Shown in pieces: positions 25,094 through 34,265 of a stretch of DNA of 64,000 nt. The stretch is from an uncultured Clostridia bacterium (GTDB lineage Bacteria; Bacillota; Clostridia; Christensenellales; Aristaeellaceae), in assembly GCA_937894675.1 (NCBI GenBank), contig CALCQO010000012.1, forward strand, positions 62,001 through 126,000, read 5' to 3'. Below the pieces are notes generated by a model, which worked only from the letters and a program-made list of their open reading frames with translations, made no database searches and had not been told where the DNA came from. How positions within the stretch are numbered: the first letter of the stretch is position 1; each line of letters begins with the position of its first letter. The translations under genes were made by a program, and so were the position numbers.

Positions 25094-28000
25094 ATGAAAA
25101 AGATGGGCTGGTTTCCTAAACAGGCTTTGGTATTTTTACTCGTTTTTACCCAGATATGGGCGGGGTTTGTTTCCCCGGCGCTAGCCAGCGAGCCGCCCCT
25201 GGTCTACACCACCCCCTTGCCCACCCTGCCGCCCTACAACAACAGCATTTTTGAGGTAACCGTTCTGGTGCAGGCGCCTGACCCCGCCAGCCCCGGGGCG
25301 TTTGTACCTGTTGAAAACATGAACGTCACCCTGCGGGGGGATGGCCAAAGTCAATCCCTGTTCACCGGCCCGGAGGGGCTGACCACCTTTACCCTCCACA
25401 GCCCCGGCTCCGCCTTTGTATCCCTGGAACTGCCGGACAACCCCGACTTGCCGCCCTGGGCGGGCTACCGGCTGGACGCCCATGAAACCATGATTGTGGT
25501 TGGCGATAAGCTGACCACCTATGTAACCATCACCCTGGACCCCCGCGATCCGGCGGACGACGGCACCACCGGGGGCGTGCGGCTACACAAGGTATACTAT
25601 CCCTACCCCTTCGGGGCGGAGACCCTGAACAACGCTATGATGAACCTGCTGGAGTTGACCGGCCCCAGCGTGGCGGGCGCCCAGTTTATCATCGCCCGGG
25701 ATGATTACACCGGCATTCCGCCAGCTAGTGCCTGGCTGCGGGACGGCGCATCCAACAATGATTTTACCGCCACCCCCGAGGAGGCCAGAAAGTACATTTC
25801 GGGGGAGGACGGCCAGGTTCTCATCGACGGGCTGCTCCCCGGTGATTACATCGTCTACGAGTACTCCGCCCTCACGGGCGAACCGGTAGAGCTGCTGCGC
25901 ATGCAAACCTTTCGGGTTACAGCGGGCATGATTACCGCAACCCCCTGGTACATGCCGCCCACGCCCTTTGTCAACACCGAGCCCAGTTTCTCCATGCTCT
26001 TTGAAAAAAGAGACCCCGCGACGCAAGAGGGCCTGTCGGGGGCGGAGTTTATTGTCTACAAGCTGGACGAAAACAATGACCCCCAGTATCTATCCTACCG
26101 CACCCCGCCCACGCCCCCCAGCGCCGTGCTGCCCACCTATACCCCCGACGATAACCAGGCCTATGTGTTTGAGAGCAACCGGCTGAGCACCTCCCAGCCC
26201 GGCGACCCGCTCTACTGGATGCAGGCTAAAGGCCGTTTCGTTGTCAGCGGTCTGGAGCCCGGCGTTCCCTACTTTATCCGGGAGGTAACGCCGCCTGCGG
26301 GGTACACGGCCGCGGGCGCGGACATCCTCATCAATGAAAATCTGAAGATTGACTATGCGGGTCTGATGACAGGCGAAGTAGCGCCTCAAGTTCTTCCCAA
26401 TGACAGGGTCACAGGCGCCCAGGTATTCACCAAGTATCTGTCCAATTCCGCATATTTGAACCTGCCAGGAGACCCCCTGCCCGGCGCCCAGTTCATGCTG
26501 TACCGTGCCAATGCCCAAGGCGGTCAGGAACTGGCTGTTGGCGGCGGCACCCAGGACAATCAGCCCCTGGTCTTTGATGCCCTGCCCTTTGATTTTGATA
26601 CCGAATTGGCGGCGTTCCAGGCATCCCGCTCCGCGGACTATGACATGCACAATGTCTACCAGGATTTCGCCGCTTCCCTGAACCCCGCGCCCCAGGTATT
26701 CACCTCCCGGGACCCTAGCGGCAGCCTGGTCATCTACGGCTTGCCCGAGGATTCCGCCGGCCAGGTATATTATCTGCGGGAAATCAGCGCGCCCCAAGGG
26801 GTCAGCGTAGGCTTAGAAAAAGCCTTCACCATCGAGAACGGGACAATTGTACCCCACCCCGCCCCCGAGCCGCCCCCTGAGGGGGAACTGCCCCCTAACC
26901 CCAAGGACATCATCAACACCCTGCTGCCCGGCAGCCTGCTCATCCGCAAGACGGACCTCTACGGCGCTCCCCTAAGCAAAGTCGGGTTCCGGGTATATGT
27001 CAGCCGCATGGAAAATGGCGTACTCACCAACCATTACCTGACAGATATCCCCGCCGCGCCTACGCAGGAGAATCCCAACCCAGCCCTGCCCCTGAGCGGG
27101 CCGGACGCGATTGTCGAGGCGATGGCCTTCACCACCAATACAAACGGCCAGGCCGTCGTGCCCTACCTGCCGGTGGAGGATGGCCAGGGCAATGTCTACA
27201 CCTATAACGTGGAAGAAATCGAGCCCCCCGCCGGGTACCTGATGAACAACGATGTATCAACCCCGAATTTTAGTTTTGCGTTTTTAGATACGCCCGGCTA
27301 TGAGATGTACTTTACCAACACCAAGGTTCCCCCGGTACCCGTGGATTTACCCGCCGTCAAAGAGCTGCGGGATCTTGAGGGCAACCTGCTGAACCTGGCG
27401 GACTTCCCGCCCTTTACCTTTGAGGTGCTGTTCAAGAACGAGGTTATCGGCACCCTGCACAGCGATGAAAACGGCAGCATCCTCTTTGAGGATGTCTGGA
27501 TTGACACAAGCGGCATGACCCAGCAGGAGCTGGCCGCCCCCGCCACCCTGACCCTGCGGGAAGTGGTGCCCGAGGAGCCGGTGCCTGGCATCATCTACGA
27601 CACCCGGCAGTATGTCATCCCCTTCTATTTCTCCGGGCCCATGCTCAACGACATGGGTGTGCATCCCCAGCCGGACGCGCCCGCTCTAAGGCCAGGCCGC
27701 GGCTCCACCCGGGATAGCACCGTCTCGACCCACGGCGTCTATACCATCGTGCCGCTGATTCTGGGCGGGCAACTGTCCCTGGACATCCGCTTTGTCAACA
27801 TCTACAACCTGACCGAGCCCTTCCTGGTGGAAAAGAAGTTTGTGGGCATCCAAAACTATGTAGGAATAATTACCATTGACCTTTTGCAGAAAGACCTGGA
27901 AGGGAATTTCGTGCTGTTTGACAGGGTGCATGTGGACGGCACCGTGGACGCGGGAACAGAGGACGCTCAAGTACCCGGCGAGTATGAGCCCTGGAAATAC

Positions 28001-29674
28001 CGCTGGGTAGGCCTGCCTTCCCACATCCCCAGCCATGACCCGGCCACCGGCATCACCACCCTGCTGCCCGCTGAGTACCGAATCAGCGAATTCGAAACCC
28101 CGCTAGATTTTGAAGACAGCGTGGTCATGGACGAGACCGGCAATTTCCTGGTGAACAACAGCCGTCCGGGCACCGTCATCGCCCGTAAGGACTGGGACGG
28201 CAACCCGCCATCGGGCACCCTGCAATTCCGGCTGTACCAGAAGGTGCTGGAAACCGGCGAGGAGCGCGCCCAGGGCGGTGCCGTCACCCTCACCGGCCAG
28301 GCAACATCAGACGGCACGAACGCCGGTGAACTGGAAGGTTGGCGCTACCTGTGGACAGGCCTGCCCAAGGAGGGCGTCTCCGACACCGGGGCATACGAAT
28401 CCTACAAGTACCTGGTCAAGGAGCCCACCCCGCCTGAGGGGTATGTATGGGACACCGTGGCCAGCACCAGCCTGCGCATCGTGAACCGGCTGACGACCAC
28501 TTCCCGCACTGTGATCAAGCAATGGCAGGGCGGCAGCGAGCCGCGGCCCCCGGTAACCTTCGTGCTGATGCAAGATGGAAAGGACTACCTGGAAGGCACC
28601 ATCGAGCCTGGAAAGACTAGCTTCACCTGGGAAAACCTACCCCGCTACAGCGTGCCAGGCGACCCTTCCAGCCGGGAATATGTATACACCGTACGGGAAA
28701 AACCGCTGACGCAGTACAGCGGCCAGCCGGCAGGCGACGGATGGAGCTATCTGAACACCTTTGTGCCGCCCCTTCCCGCCTATGTGCCCCTGCGCGCGGC
28801 CAAGACCTTTGAGGGGCAGGAGCTATCGGGGGATGATTTCACCTTCCAATTGTTCCGGCTGCAGGACAATGTGGAAACCCTGCTGCAGGAGCGCACCAAC
28901 AACGCGCTGGGGGAAGTGGCCTTCGAGTCGCTGAAAATCACCGCCCCTGGCACCTTCATCTACCGTCTGCGCGAGAAGGACGGCGGCGACCCCGCCATCG
29001 CCTATGATAAGCGGGAGTACCAGATTACCGTCACCTCGGATTTGCTGGATAACAACACCCTCTTTGCCCGAATCACCAATGTGCTGCTGGACGGCGCGGG
29101 CTACAGCGACCCCAACCTGGTATTCCTCTTTGAGAACAAGCCTGCCCCCGAGGAGACCGATCCGCCGACTGACACTGATCCGCCTGTGGTCACCGATCCG
29201 CCTGCCTACCAGGCCATCCGGGTACCCCTGCAGGCGCGCAAGGAGCAGCGCGGCGGCAGGCTCACAGAAGGCGCCTACACCTTTACCCTGAAGGATCACG
29301 CGGGCAATGAACTGGAAACCGTTGCCAACCACGCGGACGGCAGCATTGTCTTCACCCCCCGGCGCTTCAGCCGCACCGGCACCTTCCTGTACACCCTCAC
29401 GGAAAACAGCGGCGGCAACGCCTCCATCGCCTACGACAGCACCGTCTACATCGCCCGGGTGCGGGTCACCGCTTCCGGCGGCCAGCTCAGCGCCCAGGTG
29501 GACTACCTGAAGGATGACATGCCCATCGACGCGGTGCCGGTGTTCGTCAATACAGTCATCCCGCCCAGCACGGGGGATGACGGGCTCAGGAACATCCTGA
29601 TAATCAGCGTTCTTGCGCTGATGTTGCTGGGCGGCGCGGTGGTGGCGGAGAGGCGAAGGAAAAAGCGGTTATAA
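25094..29674 (+). CDS. large cell-wall-anchored adhesin with Cna-B and FctA-like domains
   Basis: A 1526-residue surface protein. A signal peptide (ALVFLLVFTQIWAGF, cleavage after ALA near residue 31) is followed by SpaA/Cna-B-type beta domains. These include SMLFEKRDPATQEGLSGAEF, GSLLIRKTDLYGAPLSKVGF, VIARKDWDGNPPSGTLQF and TVIKQWQGGSEPRPPVTF, each with the initial Lys and an ExxPPxGY-like end typical of isopeptide-bonded domains. Two Spy0128/FctA-like domains follow (from about residue 1225 and 1375), with the Lys, Glu and Asn of an isopeptide bond visible in VPLRAAK, YRLREKDGG and LFENK. The C terminus is PPSTGDDG, a hydrophobic helix and RRRKKRL, a sorting signal with Pro in place of the usual Leu of LPxTG. 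ATG 25094 follows GGAGGAG. No sortase gene lies in the window. Probable adhesin or pilus tip. Confidence 0.9.
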   Translation: MKKMGWFPKQALVFLLVFTQIWAGFVSPALASEPPLVYTTPLPTLPPYNNSIFEVTVLVQAPDPASPGAFVPVENMNVTLRGDGQSQSLFTGPEGLTTFTLHSPGSAFVSLELPDNPDLPPWAGYRLDAHETMIVVGDKLTTYVTITLDPRDPADDGTTGGVRLHKVYYPYPFGAETLNNAMMNLLELTGPSVAGAQFIIARDDYTGIPPASAWLRDGASNNDFTATPEEARKYISGEDGQVLIDGLLPGDYIVYEYSALTGEPVELLRMQTFRVTAGMITATPWYMPPTPFVNTEPSFSMLFEKRDPATQEGLSGAEFIVYKLDENNDPQYLSYRTPPTPPSAVLPTYTPDDNQAYVFESNRLSTSQPGDPLYWMQAKGRFVVSGLEPGVPYFIREVTPPAGYTAAGADILINENLKIDYAGLMTGEVAPQVLPNDRVTGAQVFTKYLSNSAYLNLPGDPLPGAQFMLYRANAQGGQELAVGGGTQDNQPLVFDALPFDFDTELAAFQASRSADYDMHNVYQDFAASLNPAPQVFTSRDPSGSLVIYGLPEDSAGQVYYLREISAPQGVSVGLEKAFTIENGTIVPHPAPEPPPEGELPPNPKDIINTLLPGSLLIRKTDLYGAPLSKVGFRVYVSRMENGVLTNHYLTDIPAAPTQENPNPALPLSGPDAIVEAMAFTTNTNGQAVVPYLPVEDGQGNVYTYNVEEIEPPAGYLMNNDVSTPNFSFAFLDTPGYEMYFTNTKVPPVPVDLPAVKELRDLEGNLLNLADFPPFTFEVLFKNEVIGTLHSDENGSILFEDVWIDTSGMTQQELAAPATLTLREVVPEEPVPGIIYDTRQYVIPFYFSGPMLNDMGVHPQPDAPALRPGRGSTRDSTVSTHGVYTIVPLILGGQLSLDIRFVNIYNLTEPFLVEKKFVGIQNYVGIITIDLLQKDLEGNFVLFDRVHVDGTVDAGTEDAQVPGEYEPWKYRWVGLPSHIPSHDPATGITTLLPAEYRISEFETPLDFEDSVVMDETGNFLVNNSRPGTVIARKDWDGNPPSGTLQFRLYQKVLETGEERAQGGAVTLTGQATSDGTNAGELEGWRYLWTGLPKEGVSDTGAYESYKYLVKEPTPPEGYVWDTVASTSLRIVNRLTTTSRTVIKQWQGGSEPRPPVTFVLMQDGKDYLEGTIEPGKTSFTWENLPRYSVPGDPSSREYVYTVREKPLTQYSGQPAGDGWSYLNTFVPPLPAYVPLRAAKTFEGQELSGDDFTFQLFRLQDNVETLLQERTNNALGEVAFESLKITAPGTFIYRLREKDGGDPAIAYDKREYQITVTSDLLDNNTLFARITNVLLDGAGYSDPNLVFLFENKPAPEETDPPTDTDPPVVTDPPAYQAIRVPLQARKEQRGGRLTEGAYTFTLKDHAGNELETVANHADGSIVFTPRRFSRTGTFLYTLTENSGGNASIAYDSTVYIARVRVTASGGQLSAQVDYLKDDMPIDAVPVFVNTVIPPSTGDDGLRNILIISVLALMLLGGAVVAERRRKKRL

Positions 29675-29699
29675 CTTAAACAGTAATAATGAAATAAGA

Positions 29700-29740
29700 G
29701 CAAGTAAACAGCCCGCATCTGCGGGCTGTTTGCTTGCGTT
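29700..29740 (+). terminator. terminator of the adhesin gene
   Basis: Arms GCAAGTAAACAGCCCGC and GCGGGCTGTTTGCTTGC (GCAAGxAAACAGCCCGC), loop ATCT, then GTTAT. Confidence 0.8.
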
Positions 29741-29775
29741 ATAAAGAAGTCTATACATAATTAACTATCCCAGTT

Positions 29776-29868
29776 AACCGCAAAATACGCTTCGCTGTTT
29801 TGCTGACGGCTTTGGACAGGTTTCTGGGCTTTGCCCAGACCCACCAAAGGGGAATGATTCCCCTTTGG
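29776..29868 (+). repeat. family B element, complete three-hairpin copy
   Basis: Module 1 at 29780-29803 (GCAAAATACGC...TGTTTTGC), module 2 at 29824-29838 (CTGGGCTTTGCCCAG), module 3 at 29844-29868 (CCAAAGGGGAATGATTCCCC and complement end). Module 3 lies 27 bp beyond the stop codon of the minus-strand lipid-synthesis gene, so on its transcript the order is stop, module 3, module 2, module 1. Confidence 0.8.
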
Positions 29869-29895
29869 AAACCCGCAATAAGGGTTTCTCCAGAG

Positions 29896-32800
29896 TCAGT
29901 ATTTCGGCAGCTCGATGCCCGCTTCCTGGGCGGCCTCGGCCAGTTTATCCAGCGCCTGGGTAATCTGCTCGGGTTTATGCTCGCTGATTACGCAGAACCG
30001 CAGCCTCGCCTTCCCCCTTGGCACGGCGGGGAACACCGCCGGGGGCACGAACACGCCCTTTTCCCGCAGCATATTGCTCAGCAGGAAAGCGTCCTCATCC
30101 CTGCCCACCAATATGGGGATAATCGCCGTCTCCCCCGCCAGGCAGGTATTGAAGCCCCGCTTATGGGCCTCGCTGGTAAAGTACCTGATATTCTCGTGCA
30201 GCCTGGCCATGATGCTCTTATCGCTGCGCAGCAGGCGGATGGCTTCCAGGCACGCCGCCGCCAGGGGCGGGCTGATGCCCACCGAGAACACGAACCCGGG
30301 CAGGTTATACCGCATATACTCAATAATAGCGCGGCTGCCCGCCAGGTACCCGCCGCAGGTGCCCAGGCCCTTGCTCAGCGTACCCATATGGATGTCCACA
30401 TCGTTGGGGGCGAGGCCGAAGTACTCGTCCACGCCGCCGCCCGTCTCGCCAATCACACAGGCGGAGTGGGCCTCGTCCACCATCAGGAAGCAGCCGTACT
30501 TTTTCTTGATCTCCACAAACTTGGGCACATCGGCGATGTCGCCGTCCATGGAGTAGGCGCCCTCAATGATAATCAGCACCTTCTCAAACTTATGCCGCTG
30601 GGTTTTCAGGATCGTTTCCAGCGCAACAATGTCATTGTGGGGGAAGGGGCGGGACTGGGCGCGGCTTAGCTGGCAGCCCTGGGCGATGGAGTTATGGGCC
30701 AGGGCGTCATACACAATCAGGTCGTTCTTGCCGCAGAAGTTGCCCACGAAGGTCACATTGGTGGAGTGGCCGCCCACCAGCACCAGCGCCGCCTCGGCGT
30801 GCTTCCAGTCGGCAATCTCCCTCTCCAGTTCCTGATACAGGCTCTTTTCCCCCGCCAGCAGGCGGCTGCCCGAGGCGCTGGTGCCGTACTTGTCGATGGC
30901 CTTCTTGGCCGCTTCCTTGGTTTCTTTGCGGCCCGACATGCCCGCGTAGTTGTAGGAGCCAAAGTTCAGCACCTCGTGCCCGTCCATCAGGCTGGTGTCA
31001 AACAGCGCCGACTCGTGGCAGACAAAGTAGGGGTTGGGCTGGCCGGAGCCCAGCAGCGCCTGCTCCCTAAGGGCGAACTCCTGGAACTCGGGGGTCTGGG
31101 TAAAGTCGGTGATGGGCGCTACATCCTTCTTTTCCTCCGCTTCCGGCGCGCGGCCGGACATGCGCTGGCTGAGCAGGTCGGTTAAATCGTTCACCGTGGT
31201 GCACAGGCCGTACTCTTCCACGGGAATGAGCACGGAGAAAAGCTCTTCCACCTTCAGCGACAGGCTCATCACCTGCAGGCTGTCGCCCCCTAAATCGTTG
31301 ATAAAGTGGGCGGTATCTCCCACCTGGTTGACGGGGATGTCCAGCGTTTCAGCGTACACCCGGCGCACCTTGGCGCGGATTTCTTCCTTGCTCAAATCCT
31401 CGGGCACCGTTTCCTCATTCACCAGGGGCGCCGTTTCCGTCATGGGGGCGGCGCCGGACTTCAAGTCCAGATCCCGGTAGGCGATGCGCTTACTCTCCAC
31501 CATGTCCTTGAGCGCGATGCGCTTTACCTTGATGCCGTTAGCCGTCTCAAACTTATCGGGGGTGGCCAGCACCCGGGTAACCTTTTTGAGCACCGGGAGC
31601 TTTGCGTTGATGGCGGACACTTTGCGCATCAGATCCAGCAGGAACTTATCGTCCCGGTAGCGGTCGCCCACCGACAGCACCAGGGTAATATCCTCATACT
31701 GGGTGCGGTTGCGGCGGCGGGTGGGCAGCGCCCGCTCCCCTTCCTGGGTGCGGATGCCCAGCACGCAGAACTGATCCACATTCTCCAGATCGCTGAAGGA
31801 GTCCTCCAGCTCGTCGGGATACACATTCTCCCCCGACTCGTTGATGATGACATCCTTGCTGCGGCCTTCCACATACATGCGCTTGCCCTTTTCCAGGCGC
31901 ACGATGTCGCCGGTGGGGAACCAGCCGTCCTGGTCGGTGCCCGGGCCCACCAGCTGCCCCTCCACCAGGCGGCCGGAGTGGATGGAGGTGCCGCGGATGT
32001 ACATTTCGCCGATGTTATTGCGCTGGCCGTCGCTTTGCACCCGATATTCCACCGTGCTCAGCGGCCGGCCCACCGAGCCGGAGGTGCGGGTGTTCAGGTG
32101 CATGCTGGTTTCCACCGAGGTGATGGCCGTTTCCGTCATGCCAAAGCCGGCGATGGTGTAGTAGCCCAGCGCCGCGATGGTGCGCATGTGCTCCCGGGGG
32201 GTATGGCTGCCGCCCAGGATGACGCAGCGGATGTCGGGGCCAATCAGCTGGCTGACCACATCCTTAAACAGATGGTTCCTGGCAAAGTCCATGCCCCAGG
32301 TGGGGAACACGGACTGCAGCCCCAGGCTGACGCTCTTGGCGAACTTGAACATGGCCCGCTTGGCCGCCGGCTGCTTAGCCACCTTCTTCTGCAGGCCCAC
32401 CGACAGGCTGTTGGCCAGCAGGGGCACCGCCACCAGAAACTCCACCTTGAAATGGCAGCAGGTGTGCAGGATGGTTTCCGGGCTGCGGTTGGCCAGGTAC
32501 ACCGTTTCGTACCCGATAAAGTGCACCCACAAGAGGTTCACCATGAAGCCGAAGATATGGTGGAAGGGCAGGAAGGCCAGCGCCCGGCGGGGCACATCAT
32601 CCACAATGCGGCGGTTGAGGTTGTGCAGCAGTTCAGAGTTGAGCACCTGCTCGCAGACCGCTTTCTCGTTGTACACAAAGATGCGGCTGGTGGCGGTGGT
32701 GCCCGATGTGCACAGCGCCACGCTGTCGGCAAAGTCGGGCGCAAAGCCCTCGGGCGCTTTGGGCGCCTGGAACAAATCCTCCGTCAGCACCTGCACATAG

Positions 32801-33201
32801 CCCTTGTCAATCAGGCGCTTTTTCTGGGTGATGACGCCGATGGCCCCCGCTTCTTTGAGCATGTGGCCCGTCATCTCGTCGCTCAGGTTGGCGTCCAGCA
32901 GCAGGGCGTTGCACCCGGCCATGATCAGCCCCCAGAAAATGGCGAACCATTCCTTGCAGGTTTCCTGCTGGATGGCCACAAACCTGCCGTGGTTGTCCCC
33001 CAGGAGGGGCTTTAAGTACGCGGCAAAGTTGGTTGCCTGCTGCCTCAAATCCCCAAAGGTGTACAGGCCGTCCTCCTCCCCCTTGAGCCAGTGGGCGGCG
33101 GGCCGCTCGGGCTGGGAACAGGTGATGTCAAACAGTGTTTTCAGCGTCATATCCTGGCGAAGCTGCGCGCTGCGCCCCATAATATCCGTTGTGTACGGCA
33201 T
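29896..33201 (-). CDS. trifunctional fatty-acyl-AMP ligase / acyl carrier protein / alpha-oxoamine synthase
   Basis: An 1101-residue fusion. Residues 20-570 are an AMP-forming acyl-activating domain: P-loop-like CTSGTTATSR (164-173), GFGMTET (352-358), WFPTGD and GRSKDVIINESGENVYPDE, and the catalytic Lys region NGIKVKR (about 555-561). Residues 605-685 are an acyl carrier domain with the phosphopantetheine Ser641 in DLGGDSLQV. Residues 705-1095 are a PLP-dependent alpha-oxoamine synthase (serine palmitoyltransferase/KBL/BioF family) with GTSASGSRLLAG, the HNSI segment, DEAHSACVIG and Schiff-base Lys944 in TLSKGLGTCGG. Inferred reaction: a fatty acid is adenylated, loaded on the carrier domain, then condensed with an amino acid with loss of CO2 to a 3-keto long-chain amine. 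Start 33201 follows GAAGGAGG. It is 27 bp downstream of an SDR reductase gene. The amino acid and product are unknown. Confidence 0.88.
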   Translation of the reverse strand: MPYTTDIMGRSAQLRQDMTLKTLFDITCSQPERPAAHWLKGEEDGLYTFGDLRQQATNFAAYLKPLLGDNHGRFVAIQQETCKEWFAIFWGLIMAGCNALLLDANLSDEMTGHMLKEAGAIGVITQKKRLIDKGYVQVLTEDLFQAPKAPEGFAPDFADSVALCTSGTTATSRIFVYNEKAVCEQVLNSELLHNLNRRIVDDVPRRALAFLPFHHIFGFMVNLLWVHFIGYETVYLANRSPETILHTCCHFKVEFLVAVPLLANSLSVGLQKKVAKQPAAKRAMFKFAKSVSLGLQSVFPTWGMDFARNHLFKDVVSQLIGPDIRCVILGGSHTPREHMRTIAALGYYTIAGFGMTETAITSVETSMHLNTRTSGSVGRPLSTVEYRVQSDGQRNNIGEMYIRGTSIHSGRLVEGQLVGPGTDQDGWFPTGDIVRLEKGKRMYVEGRSKDVIINESGENVYPDELEDSFSDLENVDQFCVLGIRTQEGERALPTRRRNRTQYEDITLVLSVGDRYRDDKFLLDLMRKVSAINAKLPVLKKVTRVLATPDKFETANGIKVKRIALKDMVESKRIAYRDLDLKSGAAPMTETAPLVNEETVPEDLSKEEIRAKVRRVYAETLDIPVNQVGDTAHFINDLGGDSLQVMSLSLKVEELFSVLIPVEEYGLCTTVNDLTDLLSQRMSGRAPEAEEKKDVAPITDFTQTPEFQEFALREQALLGSGQPNPYFVCHESALFDTSLMDGHEVLNFGSYNYAGMSGRKETKEAAKKAIDKYGTSASGSRLLAGEKSLYQELEREIADWKHAEAALVLVGGHSTNVTFVGNFCGKNDLIVYDALAHNSIAQGCQLSRAQSRPFPHNDIVALETILKTQRHKFEKVLIIIEGAYSMDGDIADVPKFVEIKKKYGCFLMVDEAHSACVIGETGGGVDEYFGLAPNDVDIHMGTLSKGLGTCGGYLAGSRAIIEYMRYNLPGFVFSVGISPPLAAACLEAIRLLRSDKSIMARLHENIRYFTSEAHKRGFNTCLAGETAIIPILVGRDEDAFLLSNMLREKGVFVPPAVFPAVPRGKARLRFCVISEHKPEQITQALDKLAEAAQEAGIELPKY

Positions 33202-33228
33202 AGAATCCTCCTTCAGCACCTTGTGTAT

Positions 33229-34029
33229 TCAAACCCCGTAATACAGGGATAAGAGCTTGAGAAATATCCGGGAAGGCAGCAGGTCGTGCAGCCACAGCGC
33301 CGCCCTTTCGGGCAATTTTACCGCCTTCAGCCGCGCGGGCAGCCGCTTTTTTTCCAGCGCCCGGGCTACTTTTTGCCCCAGTTTCGCTGGGTCGGAGCCC
33401 CCCGACTCGTCCCGGGCGATGGCGGCGGTGACCCGCTCAAAGGAGGCGCGGTAGCTTTCCTCCACCTGTTGGGCGTGGGGGCGGTACTTGCTCTGCCCGC
33501 CCTGGTGATCCCCCGGCTCCACCACCATCACCTGGATGCCAAAGGGGGCGCACTCCATGTGCAGCGCCTCGCTCCAGCCTTCCAGGGCATGCTTGGAGGC
33601 CGCGTAGGGCCCCTCAAAGGGGGTGGCCAGCAGACCGTTGACAGAGGAATAGTTGACAATCTTGCCCCTGCCCCTTTGACGCATCAGCGGCAGGGCCGCC
33701 TGGGTCATGCGTACCGCGCCCAGAAAGTTGACCTCCAGCACCTGCTGATACTCCTGCAGGGACAGGCTCTCCGCCGGCCCCAGAATCAGCACCCCGGCAG
33801 CGTTGATCAGCGCGTCCGGCGGCCCGAAGGCGCTGAGGGCTTCCTGTACAAAGGCCGCCGCGCTCTCCTCCCGGGTCACATCCAGGGGCAGCAGGAGAGC
33901 GCTTCCCTCCCGCGCTTTCGTAAAGGAGCGGGCGCCGCCCGCCACCTGCCAGCCCCTCGCCAGCAAAGCCTCCATGGTGTGCTTGCCCAGCCCGCTGCTG
34001 GCGCCCGTGATCCACACGGTGTTGGCCAT
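33229..34029 (-). CDS. SDR-family oxidoreductase, candidate 3-keto lipid reductase
   Basis: A 266-residue classical short-chain dehydrogenase/reductase. The nucleotide-binding TGASSGLG is near residue 8-15, NAAGV marks the next conserved turn, and the catalytic Ser in NYSSVNG and YAASK (Tyr-x-x-x-Lys) are intact. It has a C-terminal extension ending in a hydrophobic LLPSRIFLKLLSLYYGV, as in membrane-associated lipid reductases such as 3-ketosphinganine reductase. It precedes the trifunctional acyl-ligase/carrier/oxoamine synthase with a 27-bp gap and its own AGGAGG site, which suggests it reduces the ketone made by that enzyme. Substrate assignment is inference from context. Confidence 0.82.
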   Translation of the reverse strand: MANTVWITGASSGLGKHTMEALLARGWQVAGGARSFTKAREGSALLLPLDVTREESAAAFVQEALSAFGPPDALINAAGVLILGPAESLSLQEYQQVLEVNFLGAVRMTQAALPLMRQRGRGKIVNYSSVNGLLATPFEGPYAASKHALEGWSEALHMECAPFGIQVMVVEPGDHQGGQSKYRPHAQQVEESYRASFERVTAAIARDESGGSDPAKLGQKVARALEKKRLPARLKAVKLPERAALWLHDLLPSRIFLKLLSLYYGV

Positions 34030-34094
34030 TAAAGAACCTCCTACAATCAAGTAACTAACTTGGCCCCTAAATTGATGACCAATTTGCAAGGGGC

Positions 34095-34256
34095 ATCGGG
34101 GAACGCAGTGCCCCGATTGCCATCATTTCGAGCGGCGTGTACGCGAGAAATGCGCTTTGCGCAGCAAAGCTTCCGCGCGTTTTCCCGCCCGTGAGCGCAG
34201 CGAACAGGGAAAACGCCCCCCGTTCCTACCAATGGCGAAGGACGCAGTCCTTTGCC
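34095..34256. repeat. cluster of intergenic hairpins with CGCAG loops
   Basis: Successive palindromes include ATCGGGGAACGCAGTGCCCCGAT (written as arms ATCGGGG/CCCCGAT, 34095-34117), arms GTTTTCCC/GGGAAAAC (about 34179-34213) and GGCGAAGGAC/GTCCTTTGCC (34234-34256). Two of them share an ACGCAG-type loop. They fill most of the 236-bp gap between the AraC gene and the lipid operon; no gene or clear promoter was found there. Confidence 0.6.
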
Positions 34257-34265
34257 GTTGAGCGT

